A DNA stretch of 24,136 nt, taken from the IMG/VR virus record IMGVR_UViG_3300010389_001668, positions 1 to 24,136 of that record; one strand, given 5' to 3'. A program made the position numbers and the translations under genes. Positions 1 to 6,362 of the stretch are shown one piece after another. The notes under the pieces were generated by a model. The model ran no database searches. It was given only the letters and a program-made list of their open reading frames with translations, and was not told the origin of the DNA. Positions within the stretch are counted from its first letter, which is position 1. Each line of letters opens with the position of its first letter. The DNA is from a virus.

Positions 1-529
1 TACCCAGGGGCATTGCGTCAGAGAAAGAACCTTGACCGAAAGGATAGACCAGGAACACTGCACTCGCAGCAGCAACAGGTGCCGAATAAGCAACACAGAT
101 CCAAGGACGCATACCAAGACGGTAAGACAGTTCCCACTCACGACCCATGTATGCATAGATACCGATCAGGAAGTGGAACACAACTAGTTGGAAAGGACCA
201 CCGTTGTAAAGCCACTCATCTAGGGAAGCAGCTTCCCAGATGGGGTAGAAGTGAAGTCCAATAGCATTGGACGAAGGAATAACAGCACCAGAGATGATGT
301 TGTTTCCGTACATGAGTGAACCAGCAACGGGTTCACGGATGCCATCGATGTCCACAGGAGGAGCAGCGATAAAGGCAACGATGAAACAGATAGTAGCAGC
401 AAGCAGGCAAGGAATCATCAGGACTCCGAACCAACCAACATACAGACGATTGTCGGTTGAAGTAACCCAGTTGCAGAACTGTTCCCAAATATTCGATTGT
501 GATTGTTGACGTGAAAGCGTAGCAGTCAT
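1..529 (-). CDS. psbA: Photosystem II D1 protein, N-terminal half (partial at window edge)
   Basis: D1 is the photosystem II core subunit that binds the primary electron-transfer cofactors. Phage copies are known to replace the rapidly turned-over host D1 during infection. The minus strand from 529 reads 176 codons before the left edge. It contains the expected helices and motifs: [10 protein letters not shown] (31-40), [13 protein letters not shown] (55-67), [15 protein letters not shown] (86-100) and [16 protein letters not shown] (136-151). One extra N-terminal residue relative to Synechocystis D1 shifts numbering by one, so TyrZ (canonical 161) is Y162 and the Mn ligand D170 is D171. Canonical position 130 is Glu (E131 here), the form associated with high-light D1 variants. 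The C-terminal half lies outside the window, so an intron there cannot be excluded. Expressed from the promoter at 689-723. Confidence 0.98.
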   Translation of the reverse strand, partial: MTATLSRQQSQSNIWEQFCNWVTSTDNRLYVGWFGVLMIPCLLAATICFIVAFIAAPPVDIDGIREPVAGSLMYGNNIISGAVIPSSNAIGLHFYPIWEAASLDEWLYNGGPFQLVVFHFLIGIYAYMGREWELSYRLGMRPWICVAYSAPVAAASAVFLVYPFGQGSFSDAMPLG

Positions 530-579
530 TTTTTAAACAAGTAGTAAGTCCATCAGGGAAATGGTGGAGGTACTATGCT

Positions 580-646
580 CCCCGCACCCTCAGCGGGGAT
601 ATGAGAGACGTGCTTTATACACCCTATAGGTCTCGGTTTGGGGTGT
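580..646 (-). promoter_or_regulatory. psbA mRNA leader with two hairpins (PhotoRC-like candidate)
   Basis: Between the psbA promoter and its ATG lies a leader of about 160 nt. Reading the minus strand it can form ACACCC/GGGTGT (641-646 with 619-624, 16-nt loop) and then CCCCGC/GCGGGG (593-598 with 580-585, 7-nt loop). The second hairpin has no T-tract and is followed by about 50 nt of leader, so it does not look like a terminator. Structured leaders named PhotoRC-I and PhotoRC-II are described upstream of psbA in marine cyanobacteria and cyanophages. I cannot compare this one with their consensus here, so the assignment is inference. Confidence 0.45.
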
Positions 647-688
647 TACAACGGTTTAAAGATTATTTACAATCCTTAACGTGTTGAT

Positions 689-723
689 GTATTTATCATA
701 CTACGGTTTACCGCCCCCGTCAA
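689..723 (-). promoter_or_regulatory. psbA promoter: sigma70-type box pair overlapped by a T4-late-like motif
   Basis: On the minus strand TTGACG (718-723) is followed after exactly 17 nt by TATGAT (695-700). This is a near-consensus host sigma70 promoter with a predicted start near 688. The -10 box runs directly into ATAAATA (690-696), the core of the T4-type late promoter. The same spot could therefore serve host-like early and phage late transcription of psbA, which starts at 529. Confidence 0.7.
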
Positions 724-769
724 CATCGATGTTCCAGTTTTACAACTGTCCTCATCTAGAAACACGTTT

Positions 770-777
770 GATAAATA
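770..777 (+). promoter_or_regulatory. T4-late-like promoter motif for the plus-strand secreted-protein genes
   Basis: The sequence GATAAATA lies 29 nt before the ATG at 806 and points into the only plus-strand gene block. It matches the late motif in the psbA promoter and is divergent from it, so the intergenic region 530-805 appears to carry back-to-back late promoters. No good -35 box was seen. Confidence 0.55.
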
Positions 778-805
778 TCTATAGATCTAAACCATATGAG
801 ATGGC

Positions 806-1309
806 ATGAAAAAACTCTTACCTCTCGTTATGTTATTGATGACCGCAGGTGCAGCAAACGCAGGCGGACTTGTTACTAAACATGCTTCTTCAGTCCAACT
901 GACTGTTGATGCTGCTCGCTCTACTGCTATCAGAGTCGGTCATGGTATGTCTATTTCTGGCAGTGGAGTAAATACTACGGACGGCACAACTGCTGGCACT
1001 GTAGGTAATGCTATCGCTATGTCCAGTGATGGATTTACTGGTGCTTCCTCAACGATTACAGCAACACAAGCAACAGATGGTGATGCTTTCTCTTTCAGTG
1101 CTTCTTATACTCAAGGTGATGCTGTCCCAACTAGTGCTGCTACGGTAGGTGCTATTCCTAACTTCGGCAATGTTACCAGTTATGCGGCTGGTTCTGCTGG
1201 GTCTCTAGCTGGCACCATTGATAATGCTCATACTATGTCACTAACAGCAGGTGGTGCTGGTACAAGTGCTACGGGACAATTCATCACAGAAATCACTGTA
1301 ATCGACTGA
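806..1309 (+). CDS. Exported low-complexity protein with signal peptide, unknown function
   Basis: I do not recognise a family. The 167-aa product begins with a classical Sec signal peptide: Lys-Lys at 2-3, a hydrophobic core LLPLVMLLMTAGA, and a probable cleavage after ANA at 19. The mature part is rich in Gly, Ala, Ser and Thr, has no Cys, and has loosely repeated GG/TG-rich segments that suggest beta-structure. It leads a three-gene plus-strand set, each member with an N-terminal export signal. It starts 29 nt after the late motif at 770-777, and no strong Shine-Dalgarno sequence is visible. Secretion into the host periplasm or placement on the virion surface is inference. Confidence 0.8.
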   Translation: MKKLLPLVMLLMTAGAANAGGLVTKHASSVQLTVDAARSTAIRVGHGMSISGSGVNTTDGTTAGTVGNAIAMSSDGFTGASSTITATQATDGDAFSFSASYTQGDAVPTSAATVGAIPNFGNVTSYAAGSAGSLAGTIDNAHTMSLTAGGAGTSATGQFITEITVID

Positions 1310-1317
1310 TAATAAAT

Positions 1318-1752
1318 ATGACTAGATTACAAGAAGCAATCGGTCTCGGGTTGATTCTTGGTGCCTTACATGGGGCTGCTCAAGCAGTCCCCGTGGTTCC
1401 TAACTTTACACAAGGCTCCATGACCAGCCACACAGAGACGACACAAAAAATAACCGAGACCATTAATTCAATGGACTATAACACAGGGTATCAATACTCT
1501 GTGACAGGGAGTGGAATTACAGCATCAGGTAACTTATCACCTGGCACTGGAACAAACAATGTAACTATAGACGGCGTGACTTCAACATGGACAGGCATTA
1601 CAACAAAACCAACATTCACACAAACAACACCAGGAGCAGCGTTTCAGTTCACGGAAACCTATCAGGGTCCTGGTTTAAGCAATCAAACGATTATAAACAG
1701 AACTACAGAAGTAACAAGCGTCACAGACACTACATCAATCTTCTCGCAGTAG
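1318..1752 (+). CDS. Exported Thr/Ser-rich protein, unknown function
   Basis: The 144-aa product has an N-terminal hydrophobic stretch, LGLILGALHGAAQA (residues 11-24), with a plausible signal-peptidase site after AQA. The mature chain is very rich in Thr, Ser, Gly and Asn, and alternating polar/hydrophobic residues suggest beta-strands. It starts 8 nt after the preceding stop, so the two are probably co-transcribed. Its 3' end overlaps the open frame of the next gene by 166 nt, and the likely signal peptide of that protein is encoded within the last part of this gene. The family is not recognised. Confidence 0.75.
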   Translation: MTRLQEAIGLGLILGALHGAAQAVPVVPNFTQGSMTSHTETTQKITETINSMDYNTGYQYSVTGSGITASGNLSPGTGTNNVTIDGVTSTWTGITTKPTFTQTTPGAAFQFTETYQGPGLSNQTIINRTTEVTSVTDTTSIFSQ

Positions 1753-2441
1753 GACTTACCAGTGTATTCTTCCCGTCTCAAGCACTGGCTAATGTTGGTG
1801 GTGTTAGCGCCACAGCTGCTCCTGTTGCTAACTCTTCAGGTAGTGTTACTAATCAAGCAATTCAAGTTCTACAGGGTCCATACATCACAAACACCTATGG
1901 AAATGGGATCCAGTGTCAGGGTGCCACAAGAAACTTTACCCCTTATGTAACTGGAAGTGCATCAGCTACTAAACCATACGAGCCATATTATTATGATAAC
2001 GTATACGATATGCGTGATCTCGACGAGGATGGTGCTCCTGACAATCCTGGCGATGTCCTTTACCAAGTTCCTATAAGAACTGGACAAAAAGATAATTACA
2101 ACTTAGGTGTTGGTTTTTCTATTACCTGGTCAGAACCTTTAGATAAAGAATTGCAAGCACAATGCAAAGAAGCAGCTGCTGCCAACATCGAATTGATGAA
2201 GCAACAAGCTGCTAATAAGAGATTAGATTTTGAGATTGCGAGACTAAAAAACTGTGGTGAGTTAATGAAGCAAGGCATTCAATTCCACCCTCGCTCACCA
2301 TACCATAAAGTGTGTGCAGATGTGGTAGTAAATAATGTATCAATGGTCAAACCCCATAGACACGTTATTACTGCACCAACATCAACTAACGCAGCAGACC
2401 TCGGAGGTCCTATCAATAACGAGACGGGAAAGAATCGATAG
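1587..2441 (+). CDS. Exported protein, unknown function; true start uncertain
   Basis: The open frame starts at ATG 1587, but its first ~49 codons overlap the upstream gene and read as Asn/His/Arg-rich, non-protein-like sequence. A good signal peptide appears only at about residues 45-68: a basic stretch NKRHRHY, a hydrophobic INLLAVGLTSVFF core and a PSQALA cleavage site, mature from about base 1791. No ATG, GTG or TTG lies in frame just before it; the nearest possibilities are an ATC at 1734 or an AAG where ATG would be expected. The mature region carries Asp-rich DMRDLDEDGAPDNPGD near residues 141-156, which could bind calcium, then a helical segment with EAAAANIELMKQQAANK near residues 195-211. 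The 3' end overlaps the convergent gene at 2413-2664 by 29 nt. Confidence 0.7.
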   Translation: MDRHYNKTNIHTNNTRSSVSVHGNLSGSWFKQSNDYKQNYRSNKRHRHYINLLAVGLTSVFFPSQALANVGGVSATAAPVANSSGSVTNQAIQVLQGPYITNTYGNGIQCQGATRNFTPYVTGSASATKPYEPYYYDNVYDMRDLDEDGAPDNPGDVLYQVPIRTGQKDNYNLGVGFSITWSEPLDKELQAQCKEAAAANIELMKQQAANKRLDFEIARLKNCGELMKQGIQFHPRSPYHKVCADVVVNNVSMVKPHRHVITAPTSTNAADLGGPINNETGKNR

Positions 2442-2664
2442 AGGGGCAAACTGCTGAGGGAGGACTCTGATATTGTGATGATGGAGCAGGAGGATCAAAT
2501 TTTCTCAACTCATAAGATCCATCCCCACGATCGATCCATTCCAAATCATCATTTTCTTTCCAACCAGCCTTCTCTAATAATTCTGGAGGAAGGGTAATAA
2601 CATAATCTTCCTCTCCAGTGTCTCCATTAAAAATTGTTTCTACAGGAATCGTCCAATTGGTCAT
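2413..2664 (-). CDS. Small AbrB/SpoVT-like protein
   Basis: The 83-aa product has VITLPPELLEKAGWKENDD at about 22-40 followed by LEWIDRGDGSYELRKF. The pattern of strand, LP-x-E-L-L, a Gly-Trp-Lys-x-x-D turn and a further strand is that of the swapped-hairpin AbrB/SpoVT/MazE DNA-binding fold. A Pro/Ser-rich tail follows. AbrB-like proteins act as dimeric transcription regulators or antitoxins; no partner toxin is adjacent. Its ATG overlaps the stop of the 266-aa gene upstream (ATGA), so the two are probably translationally coupled. The tail-to-tail overlap with the plus-strand gene is 29 nt. The fold call is a resemblance, not a search result. Confidence 0.65.
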   Translation of the reverse strand: MTNWTIPVETIFNGDTGEEDYVITLPPELLEKAGWKENDDLEWIDRGDGSYELRKFDPPAPSSQYQSPPSAVCPSIDSFPSRY

Positions 2665-3461
2665 TTCTTTAGAGTTCTACGTAGTTCCATTATAGCATGA
2701 TTTCTATCTCTTTGCTCTAATCGTCTTTCAGCAACAGAAAGTTCTTTAATTTCTTTGCCTCTGATTTTAGCAATTTTTTTCATAACTTTCTTGACCGTTG
2801 GTTTGACAACCTTTAATAGGATGTCTGCCAACGGTTTTGCCATAAGTGCAGATGCAGTTGCAACGACAGCAATACCACCAGTTGTCATCACCTGACCACC
2901 GCTAGGCAGTCCCGCTACTATCTGTTGAGGTAGTGGGACTGCTTCTGTTATCTGGACACACTCGTTACCAATTAGTTTATATTCAGTAACTTTCTTTCTG
3001 AAACCCTCTACATATGTTCCGACAGGTTCTTTAGCATTCTGTCCTGGTGTAGGACAATCCACCTTGGCAGTAGCAGGTGGTGCTGCTTTGGGAATATCTA
3101 CTTGTCCAGGTGGTTTTGGTGTCTCTTTCTCTCTGGTATCAACACCAGCAGGATAAGTAGGAACTATCTGTTCAGGTTCAAAATTAATAGGATTGTAACT
3201 GGGAATGCCAGAGTCACAATACGTAACCAATCCTCTTTCGTCATCTTGACCTATAGTTTTAGATTTGCTGTTGCTTTCGTGTGCTTCAACGCAACCAGGA
3301 ATGTCAACAACAGGGACACCAATATTTACCGTCACTGGTGGAGACACAAAGATACCAGATACTGGAGCACTCCAGTCTGGTATCTTTTGAATGTCAATTT
3401 GATTAATACTATTGACACCGATACCGACAGTATCTATAGATATAATTTCAATTTGATTCAT
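2661..3461 (-). CDS. Unknown protein with one probable membrane segment and basic C-terminus
   Basis: The 266-aa product is not recognised. The N-terminal half is Pro-rich and of low complexity, with several Cys (57, 82, 136, 168). A Gly/Ala-rich hydrophobic stretch at about 192-216 could cross a membrane. It is followed by a strongly basic, helical C-terminus (VKKVMKKIAKIRGKEIKEL, then an Arg/Glu-rich end). It lies 3 nt downstream of a small membrane-protein gene, in a four-gene minus-strand block. A membrane-linked or virion-associated role is possible but not shown. Confidence 0.7.
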   Translation of the reverse strand: MNQIEIISIDTVGIGVNSINQIDIQKIPDWSAPVSGIFVSPPVTVNIGVPVVDIPGCVEAHESNSKSKTIGQDDERGLVTYCDSGIPSYNPINFEPEQIVPTYPAGVDTREKETPKPPGQVDIPKAAPPATAKVDCPTPGQNAKEPVGTYVEGFRKKVTEYKLIGNECVQITEAVPLPQQIVAGLPSGGQVMTTGGIAVVATASALMAKPLADILLKVVKPTVKKVMKKIAKIRGKEIKELSVAERRLEQRDRNHAIMELRRTLKK

Positions 3462-3464
3462 TTA

Positions 3465-3740
3465 TCAAAAACCAGGAATACCTGCAGGGAGTCCACCAGA
3501 TACCCCTTCGGGAATAACACCACCAGTGGTTGTTGGTAGTTCTGGCATAGCACTATCTAACATACCTGGGAGAGCACTAGACACCGCTTCGACTGCTGCT
3601 TTAGTAACAGTCTCTGTAATTTTACTCTTTGCATCTTCAATAAGTGCATCTTTATTAAGAAGGAGATAGGCACTTCCACCGATCAAAGCAAGAGATGTAA
3701 GACCAGATAGAAGTGCGACAGCGTTAATTACTTTTTGCAT
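3465..3740 (-). CDS. Small membrane protein, unknown function
   Basis: The 91-aa product has one N-terminal hydrophobic helix (about residues 5-28, ending SAYLLL). An Ala/Lys/Glu-rich helix follows at about 30-60, then a Pro/Gly-rich tail. It could be an uncleaved signal anchor with the rest in the periplasm or cytoplasm. It sits 4 nt after the 154-aa membrane-protein gene and 3 nt before the 266-aa gene, an arrangement that suggests one transcript and perhaps a membrane-associated set. Confidence 0.7.
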   Translation of the reverse strand: MQKVINAVALLSGLTSLALIGGSAYLLLNKDALIEDAKSKITETVTKAAVEAVSSALPGMLDSAMPELPTTTGGVIPEGVSGGLPAGIPGF

Positions 3741-3744
3741 GGTT

Positions 3745-4209
3745 TTAAATTGTAGGCATTACGGGTGGTTCGCCGTCATTTTTAGGTGCGGCAGTTGAAA
3801 TTTGAATGGGTGCTTGTTCGATACGGATTGTTTGTGCAGGAGCAGTTTGTGCTGCTGCCGTAATCAGTTTCTCAAGGTCTGCTTTGGTTATACCACCAGA
3901 TGCACCCATCTTCATGGTTCCGTCACCAGACTTCTTCGCTGTTTGGACCCCGAAGGTAGCTAAAACTCCCGTAAAGACGGACGCAATAAAAGTCGGATCG
4001 AGTTTTTGCTCAGGAATACCAAAAGCAGGAGGAAGTTTAATATATGCCAAGGTAAGAATACCACCAGACCAAACAAGAATACCAAGTCTAACCATGGTAC
4101 TAATTGCCTCTAATTGACCCTCATGGTCATCAGCAGCATCCTTTATTTTACCAAGAAATCCCTTCTTCTTTTCTTCTTTTTCAGGTTCTTTTTTAATTTC
4201 TTCAGCCAT
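3745..4209 (-). CDS. Two-helix membrane protein, weak holin-like candidate
   Basis: The 154-aa product begins with a highly charged Lys/Glu-rich segment (1-17), followed by an acidic helix. Two hydrophobic stretches come next: RLGILVWSGGILTLAYIKL (about 41-59) and FIASVFTGVLATFGV (about 74-88). A Gly/Lys linker and an Ala/Gln/Thr-rich C-terminus complete it. Two membrane helices with charged ends are compatible with a holin or another small phage membrane protein, but no family motif is recognised. It is first in a four-gene minus-strand block (3745, 3465, 2661, 2413) and lies just past the terminator of the redox operon. No convincing promoter of its own was seen. Confidence 0.7.
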   Translation of the reverse strand: MAEEIKKEPEKEEKKKGFLGKIKDAADDHEGQLEAISTMVRLGILVWSGGILTLAYIKLPPAFGIPEQKLDPTFIASVFTGVLATFGVQTAKKSGDGTMKMGASGGITKADLEKLITAAAQTAPAQTIRIEQAPIQISTAAPKNDGEPPVMPTI

Positions 4210-4239
4210 TTAGGTGATGAGTGGGGCATAACTATGTAT

Positions 4240-4265
4240 AAAAAAAGGGAGCTATTTTGCTCCCT
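4240..4265 (-). terminator. Intrinsic terminator of the photosynthesis/redox operon
   Basis: On the minus strand AGGGAGC (4259-4265) pairs with GCTCCCT (4246-4252) around the loop AAAATA, and seven T follow. The TAG stop of the last microprotein gene lies at the loop and first arm, so that gene ends inside its own terminator. TATACA follows the T-run but no good -35 box is at the right distance. Confidence 0.85.
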
Positions 4266-4383
4266 CGTATACAGGTCTCATCATTCCCTTGTCAGGTGGA
4301 CCATCGTCATCTTCATTTGTATCAATCAGGAACCATGCTATGACAAAACCGACTAGTAGTCCTAAGTATGATTCCGTGCTCAT
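4252..4383 (-). CDS. 43-aa single-pass membrane microprotein
   Basis: ATG at 4383 opens 43 codons. The N-terminal half is one hydrophobic helix (SYLGLLVGFVIAWFLI, about 5-20), followed by an acidic stretch NEDDDGPPDKG and a short tail. The topology resembles small photosystem or cytochrome accessory subunits, but no family is recognised. It starts 4 nt after the stop of the preceding 24-codon frame and ends inside the operon terminator. It is therefore the last gene of the operon starting near 6302. Position in the operon and coupled spacing support it being a real gene. Confidence 0.6.
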   Translation of the reverse strand: MSTESYLGLLVGFVIAWFLIDTNEDDDGPPDKGMMRPVYEGAK

Positions 4384-4387
4384 GAGA

Positions 4388-4462
4388 TTATTTCGTAGGC
4401 CAAGTTAGTTGCATTGCCCCTACAAGTAAAACTATAAAGACAATTACAAATAGTGTGCTCAC
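4388..4462 (-). CDS. 24-aa hydrophobic microprotein with GTG start
   Basis: A GTG at 4460-4462 overlaps the TGA of the upstream HLIP gene (GTGA). It opens 24 codons that encode almost only a membrane helix (STLFVIVFIVLLVGAMQL) and a short TWPTK end. The four-base overlap, followed by a 4-nt gap to the next ATG, matches coupled translation in the rest of the operon. Very short single-helix peptides are typical of photosystem assembly and stability subunits, but the function here is unknown. It may be missed by gene callers because of its size and start codon. Confidence 0.5.
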   Translation of the reverse strand: MSTLFVIVFIVLLVGAMQLTWPTK

Positions 4463-4566
4463 CACACTCCAGGGATGATCTGCCCAGTGGCAGCATAAGA
4501 TCCCATTGCAGCGATGATGCCAATCATCGCTGCCCAACCATTAATACGTTCTGCTTTTTCGTTCAT
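4459..4566 (-). CDS. hli: Short high-light-inducible protein (HLIP), 35 aa
   Basis: HLIPs are one-helix relatives of chlorophyll a/b-binding proteins. They bind chlorophyll and carotenoid in the thylakoid and protect photosystem assembly under light stress; cyanophages commonly carry them. The 35-aa product has the core AERINGWAAMIGIIAAMGSYA (5-24) with the chlorophyll-binding E-R-x-N-G-x-x-A-M-x-G pattern (Trp replaces the usual Arg after NG) and a TGQIIPGVW end. It is shorter than the usual minimal HLIPs. A strong GGAGG stands before the ATG, which overlaps the TGA of the 49-aa gene. It is the second HLIP of this operon. Confidence 0.9.
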   Translation of the reverse strand: MNEKAERINGWAAMIGIIAAMGSYAATGQIIPGVW

Positions 4567-4712
4567 TGTTTTTCCTCCAGGGTTTTGTTGTAAATTACAA
4601 TTTCTTTACCATCATGGGTAAAGACTAGTTCATCATCATGCCCCCAACAAAGTTCTTCGTAGAGAGCATTGAGTTTCTCCATGTCTTCATAGAGAGCATT
4701 AGGATTCGGCAT
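4563..4712 (-). CDS. 49-aa soluble protein, unknown function
   Basis: The frame is open from 4820, but ATG 4712 ([20 protein letters not shown]) gives a protein-like N-terminus and only a 14-nt overlap with the peroxiredoxin end. The upstream extension would be the peroxiredoxin gene read in another frame. The product is acidic, with [17 protein letters not shown] in a probable helix, then [15 protein letters not shown] in two strands. It has one Cys. Small proteins with this helix-plus-hairpin layout are common in cyanophages, but I cannot name a function. Confidence 0.65.
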   Translation of the reverse strand: MPNPNALYEDMEKLNALYEELCWGHDDELVFTHDGKEIVIYNKTLEEKQ

Positions 4713-5217
4713 TTTCTTTAAGGTAGTTGAGCATTGTTTCAGGATCGCTGACTTCATATGGGTCAACAGGACAGTTGCCAACTTTGCCAGGTTCTTCAAA
4801 CAACTTCTCAACCTCGCCATTGTTTACTACCATAGAGTAACGCCAGGAACGGAAACCAAATCCAAGATTTGATTTATTAACTGACATACCCATGGCATGA
4901 GTAAACTCACCACTACCATCAGGAATTGCCTTGACTTTATCAATACCTTGATCCTTGAACCAAGCATTCATAACAAAGGAATCATTCACGGAGATGCAAT
5001 ATACATCATCAACACCTTGCTCACGAATCATATCGTAAAATGCTTCATAACCAGGGAGTTGGTATGATGAGCAAGTGGGAGTAAATGCACCAGGAAGGGA
5101 GAAGACTACTACACGCTTACCATCAAAGATGTCAGATGTAGTCAGATCACTCCATTCGTAGTCATCATCAAACGTGCGAACACGGGTCTTAAAAGTTACT
5201 TCAGGGACTCTTGTCAT
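4699..5217 (-). CDS. Peroxiredoxin, Prx5/AhpE-like redoxin
   Basis: Thiol peroxidases of this family reduce hydrogen peroxide and alkyl hydroperoxides with thioredoxin or glutaredoxin as donor. The 172-aa product from ATG 5217 carries LPGAFTPTC (41-49), with the peroxidatic Cys at 49 in the P-x-x-x-T-x-x-C motif, and [12 protein letters not shown] with the supporting Arg. A further Cys near the C-terminus (GNCPVDP) could be a resolving residue. The frame extends upstream to 5280, but that part overlaps the thioredoxin-like gene. From 5217 the overlap is 17 nt. The gene directly upstream encodes a CGPC protein that could be its reductant, though this pairing is inferred. It probably counters oxidative stress during infection. 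Confidence 0.92.
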   Translation of the reverse strand: MTRVPEVTFKTRVRTFDDDYEWSDLTTSDIFDGKRVVVFSLPGAFTPTCSSYQLPGYEAFYDMIREQGVDDVYCISVNDSFVMNAWFKDQGIDKVKAIPDGSGEFTHAMGMSVNKSNLGFGFRSWRYSMVVNNGEVEKLFEEPGKVGNCPVDPYEVSDPETMLNYLKENAES

Positions 5218-5499
5218 AATACTTGTCAAATGTTTGTTGAATATTTTTTGTAATCTCAACTCCACCAATAAATTCCTCAACTTTTAATCCTTGAGGGGTG
5301 GCGATAATCAATACTGGAGTAGCGGTTACTCCATAAAGTTTAGCAAGATCTTTGTCTTCTTGAGTTGGTTCTGACCCAACATCTTCAAGATCAATCTTTT
5401 CAATCGCGTTGACTCTATCGTCGTTGATTGCAACCAGATACTTGTCAACGAGTCTACATGGTCCGCAAGACTCCTTAGAAAAGAGAAGAAACTTGTACA

Positions 5500-5500
<1 letters not shown>
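5201..5500 (-). CDS. Thioredoxin-like protein with CGPC site
   Basis: The 99-aa product has [14 protein letters not shown] at 9-22, with redox Cys 12 and 15, and VTATPVLII later with the expected cis-Pro. It is close to the minimal thioredoxin fold length. Such proteins pass electrons as dithiols to reductases or peroxidases. Its ATG shares one base with the ferredoxin stop (TGATG), and its end overlaps the peroxiredoxin gene. The order ferredoxin, thioredoxin, peroxiredoxin suggests an electron path from photosystem I to peroxide; this is inference, and no ferredoxin-thioredoxin reductase is present in the window. Confidence 0.9.
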
Positions 5501-5882
<382 letters not shown>

Positions 5883-5884
5883 TG

Positions 5885-6073
5885 TCAAGTAGTCCGTTTT
5901 ACTTCGTAGATTGTTGAATCACCATAGATCTTATGGTCTTTATATCCAACCATGCGTCCCTTCGTATTTTGTAGGGCAGGCATAAATGCGATAAAGAAGA
6001 ATACAGCTGGTGCTCCTACAAAAAGGAGACTCGCAATGACATAATAAGTCAGCAGTTCTGCAATATCATGCAT
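5885..6073 (-). CDS. 62-aa membrane protein of the photosynthesis operon, unknown function
   Basis: The product has a hydrophobic segment LLTYYVIASLLFVGAPAVFFFIAFM (about 7-31), long enough for one bent or one and a half helices. A basic, Gly/Tyr-rich tail (GRMVGYKDHKIYG) follows. Its ATG shares one base with the stop of the long HLIP gene (TGATG), so the two are co-translated. Location between an HLIP and ferredoxin suggests a thylakoid role; the family is not recognised. Confidence 0.75.
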   Translation of the reverse strand: MHDIAELLTYYVIASLLFVGAPAVFFFIAFMPALQNTKGRMVGYKDHKIYGDSTIYEVKRTT

Positions 6074-6282
6074 CAGATAACACCAAAGAAGAATTTGCCA
6101 GTGATTGCATAAGACAGGAATCCAGCAACGATACCCATCATTGCCCAGCGACCATTCATTTTTTCAGCCTTCTCAGCATAAGGTTCAATACCATAACGCT
6201 CAAGGGCTTCCTTGGTCATATACATGGAAGGTTCTTTGGCAAACATATTCATTTGCCCAAACTCATTTTTTGTTACAGTCAT
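6073..6282 (-). CDS. hli: High-light-inducible protein (HLIP), 69 aa
   Basis: The 69-aa product has the complete one-helix chlorophyll-binding signature AEKMNGRWAMMGIVAGFLSYA at its C-terminal half (E-x-x-N-G-R-x-A-M-x-G), followed by a TGKFFFGVI end. This is typical of cyanophage and marine cyanobacterial HLIPs. The N-terminal 38 residues are polar with several Met and may face the stroma. It is the first gene of the operon, 20 nt after the predicted transcription start from the promoter at 6310-6338. Confidence 0.96.
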   Translation of the reverse strand: MTVTKNEFGQMNMFAKEPSMYMTKEALERYGIEPYAEKAEKMNGRWAMMGIVAGFLSYAITGKFFFGVI

Positions 6283-6309
6283 TTTACGATTTGTTGTAAA
6301 TCTTTACAT

Positions 6310-6338
6310 AGTATATAGCAAAAAAGCACCTCTGTCAA
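6310..6338 (-). promoter_or_regulatory. Promoter of the HLIP/redox operon, nested in the upstream terminator
   Basis: On the minus strand a perfect TTGACA (6333-6338) is followed after 17 nt by TATACT (6310-6315). Predicted transcription starts near 6302, leaving a leader of about 20 nt before the HLIP ATG at 6282. The -35 box forms exactly the six-base loop of the terminator hairpin at 6320-6348, and the terminator T-run lies in the promoter spacer. This is a host sigma70-type promoter, as expected for early expression. Confidence 0.85.
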
Positions 6339-6348
6339 GAGGTGCTTT
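6320..6348 (-). terminator. Intrinsic terminator of the glycan operon
   Basis: On the minus strand AAAGCACCTC (6339-6348) pairs with GAGGTGCTTT (6323-6332) around the loop TTGACA, and the T-run ends at 6320. It lies 15 nt after the stop of the gene at 6363, so it ends the long minus-strand transcript coming from the right. The same bases carry the promoter of the next operon. Confidence 0.88.
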
Positions 6349-6362
6349 GTAGTCATTTATAC

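Noticed and set aside
220-509. Open frames on both strands inside psbA
   Set aside because: They lie in other frames of a fully convincing D1 coding sequence and have no family features.
1441-1452. Run of A in the 1318-1752 gene as a -1 frameshift site into the next frame
   Set aside because: The zero-frame codons do not form the X-XXY-YYZ heptamer, and the -1 frame meets a stop soon after, at about 1464.
4246-4265. A third nested promoter at the redox-operon terminator
   Set aside because: TATACA follows the T-run, but the bases 17 nt upstream do not resemble a -35 box.
6353-6361. TATAAATG on the minus strand just upstream of the terminator at 6320-6348, close to a late promoter
   Set aside because: A transcript from it would run at once into the terminator; the sigma70 pair at 6310-6338 explains the operon better.
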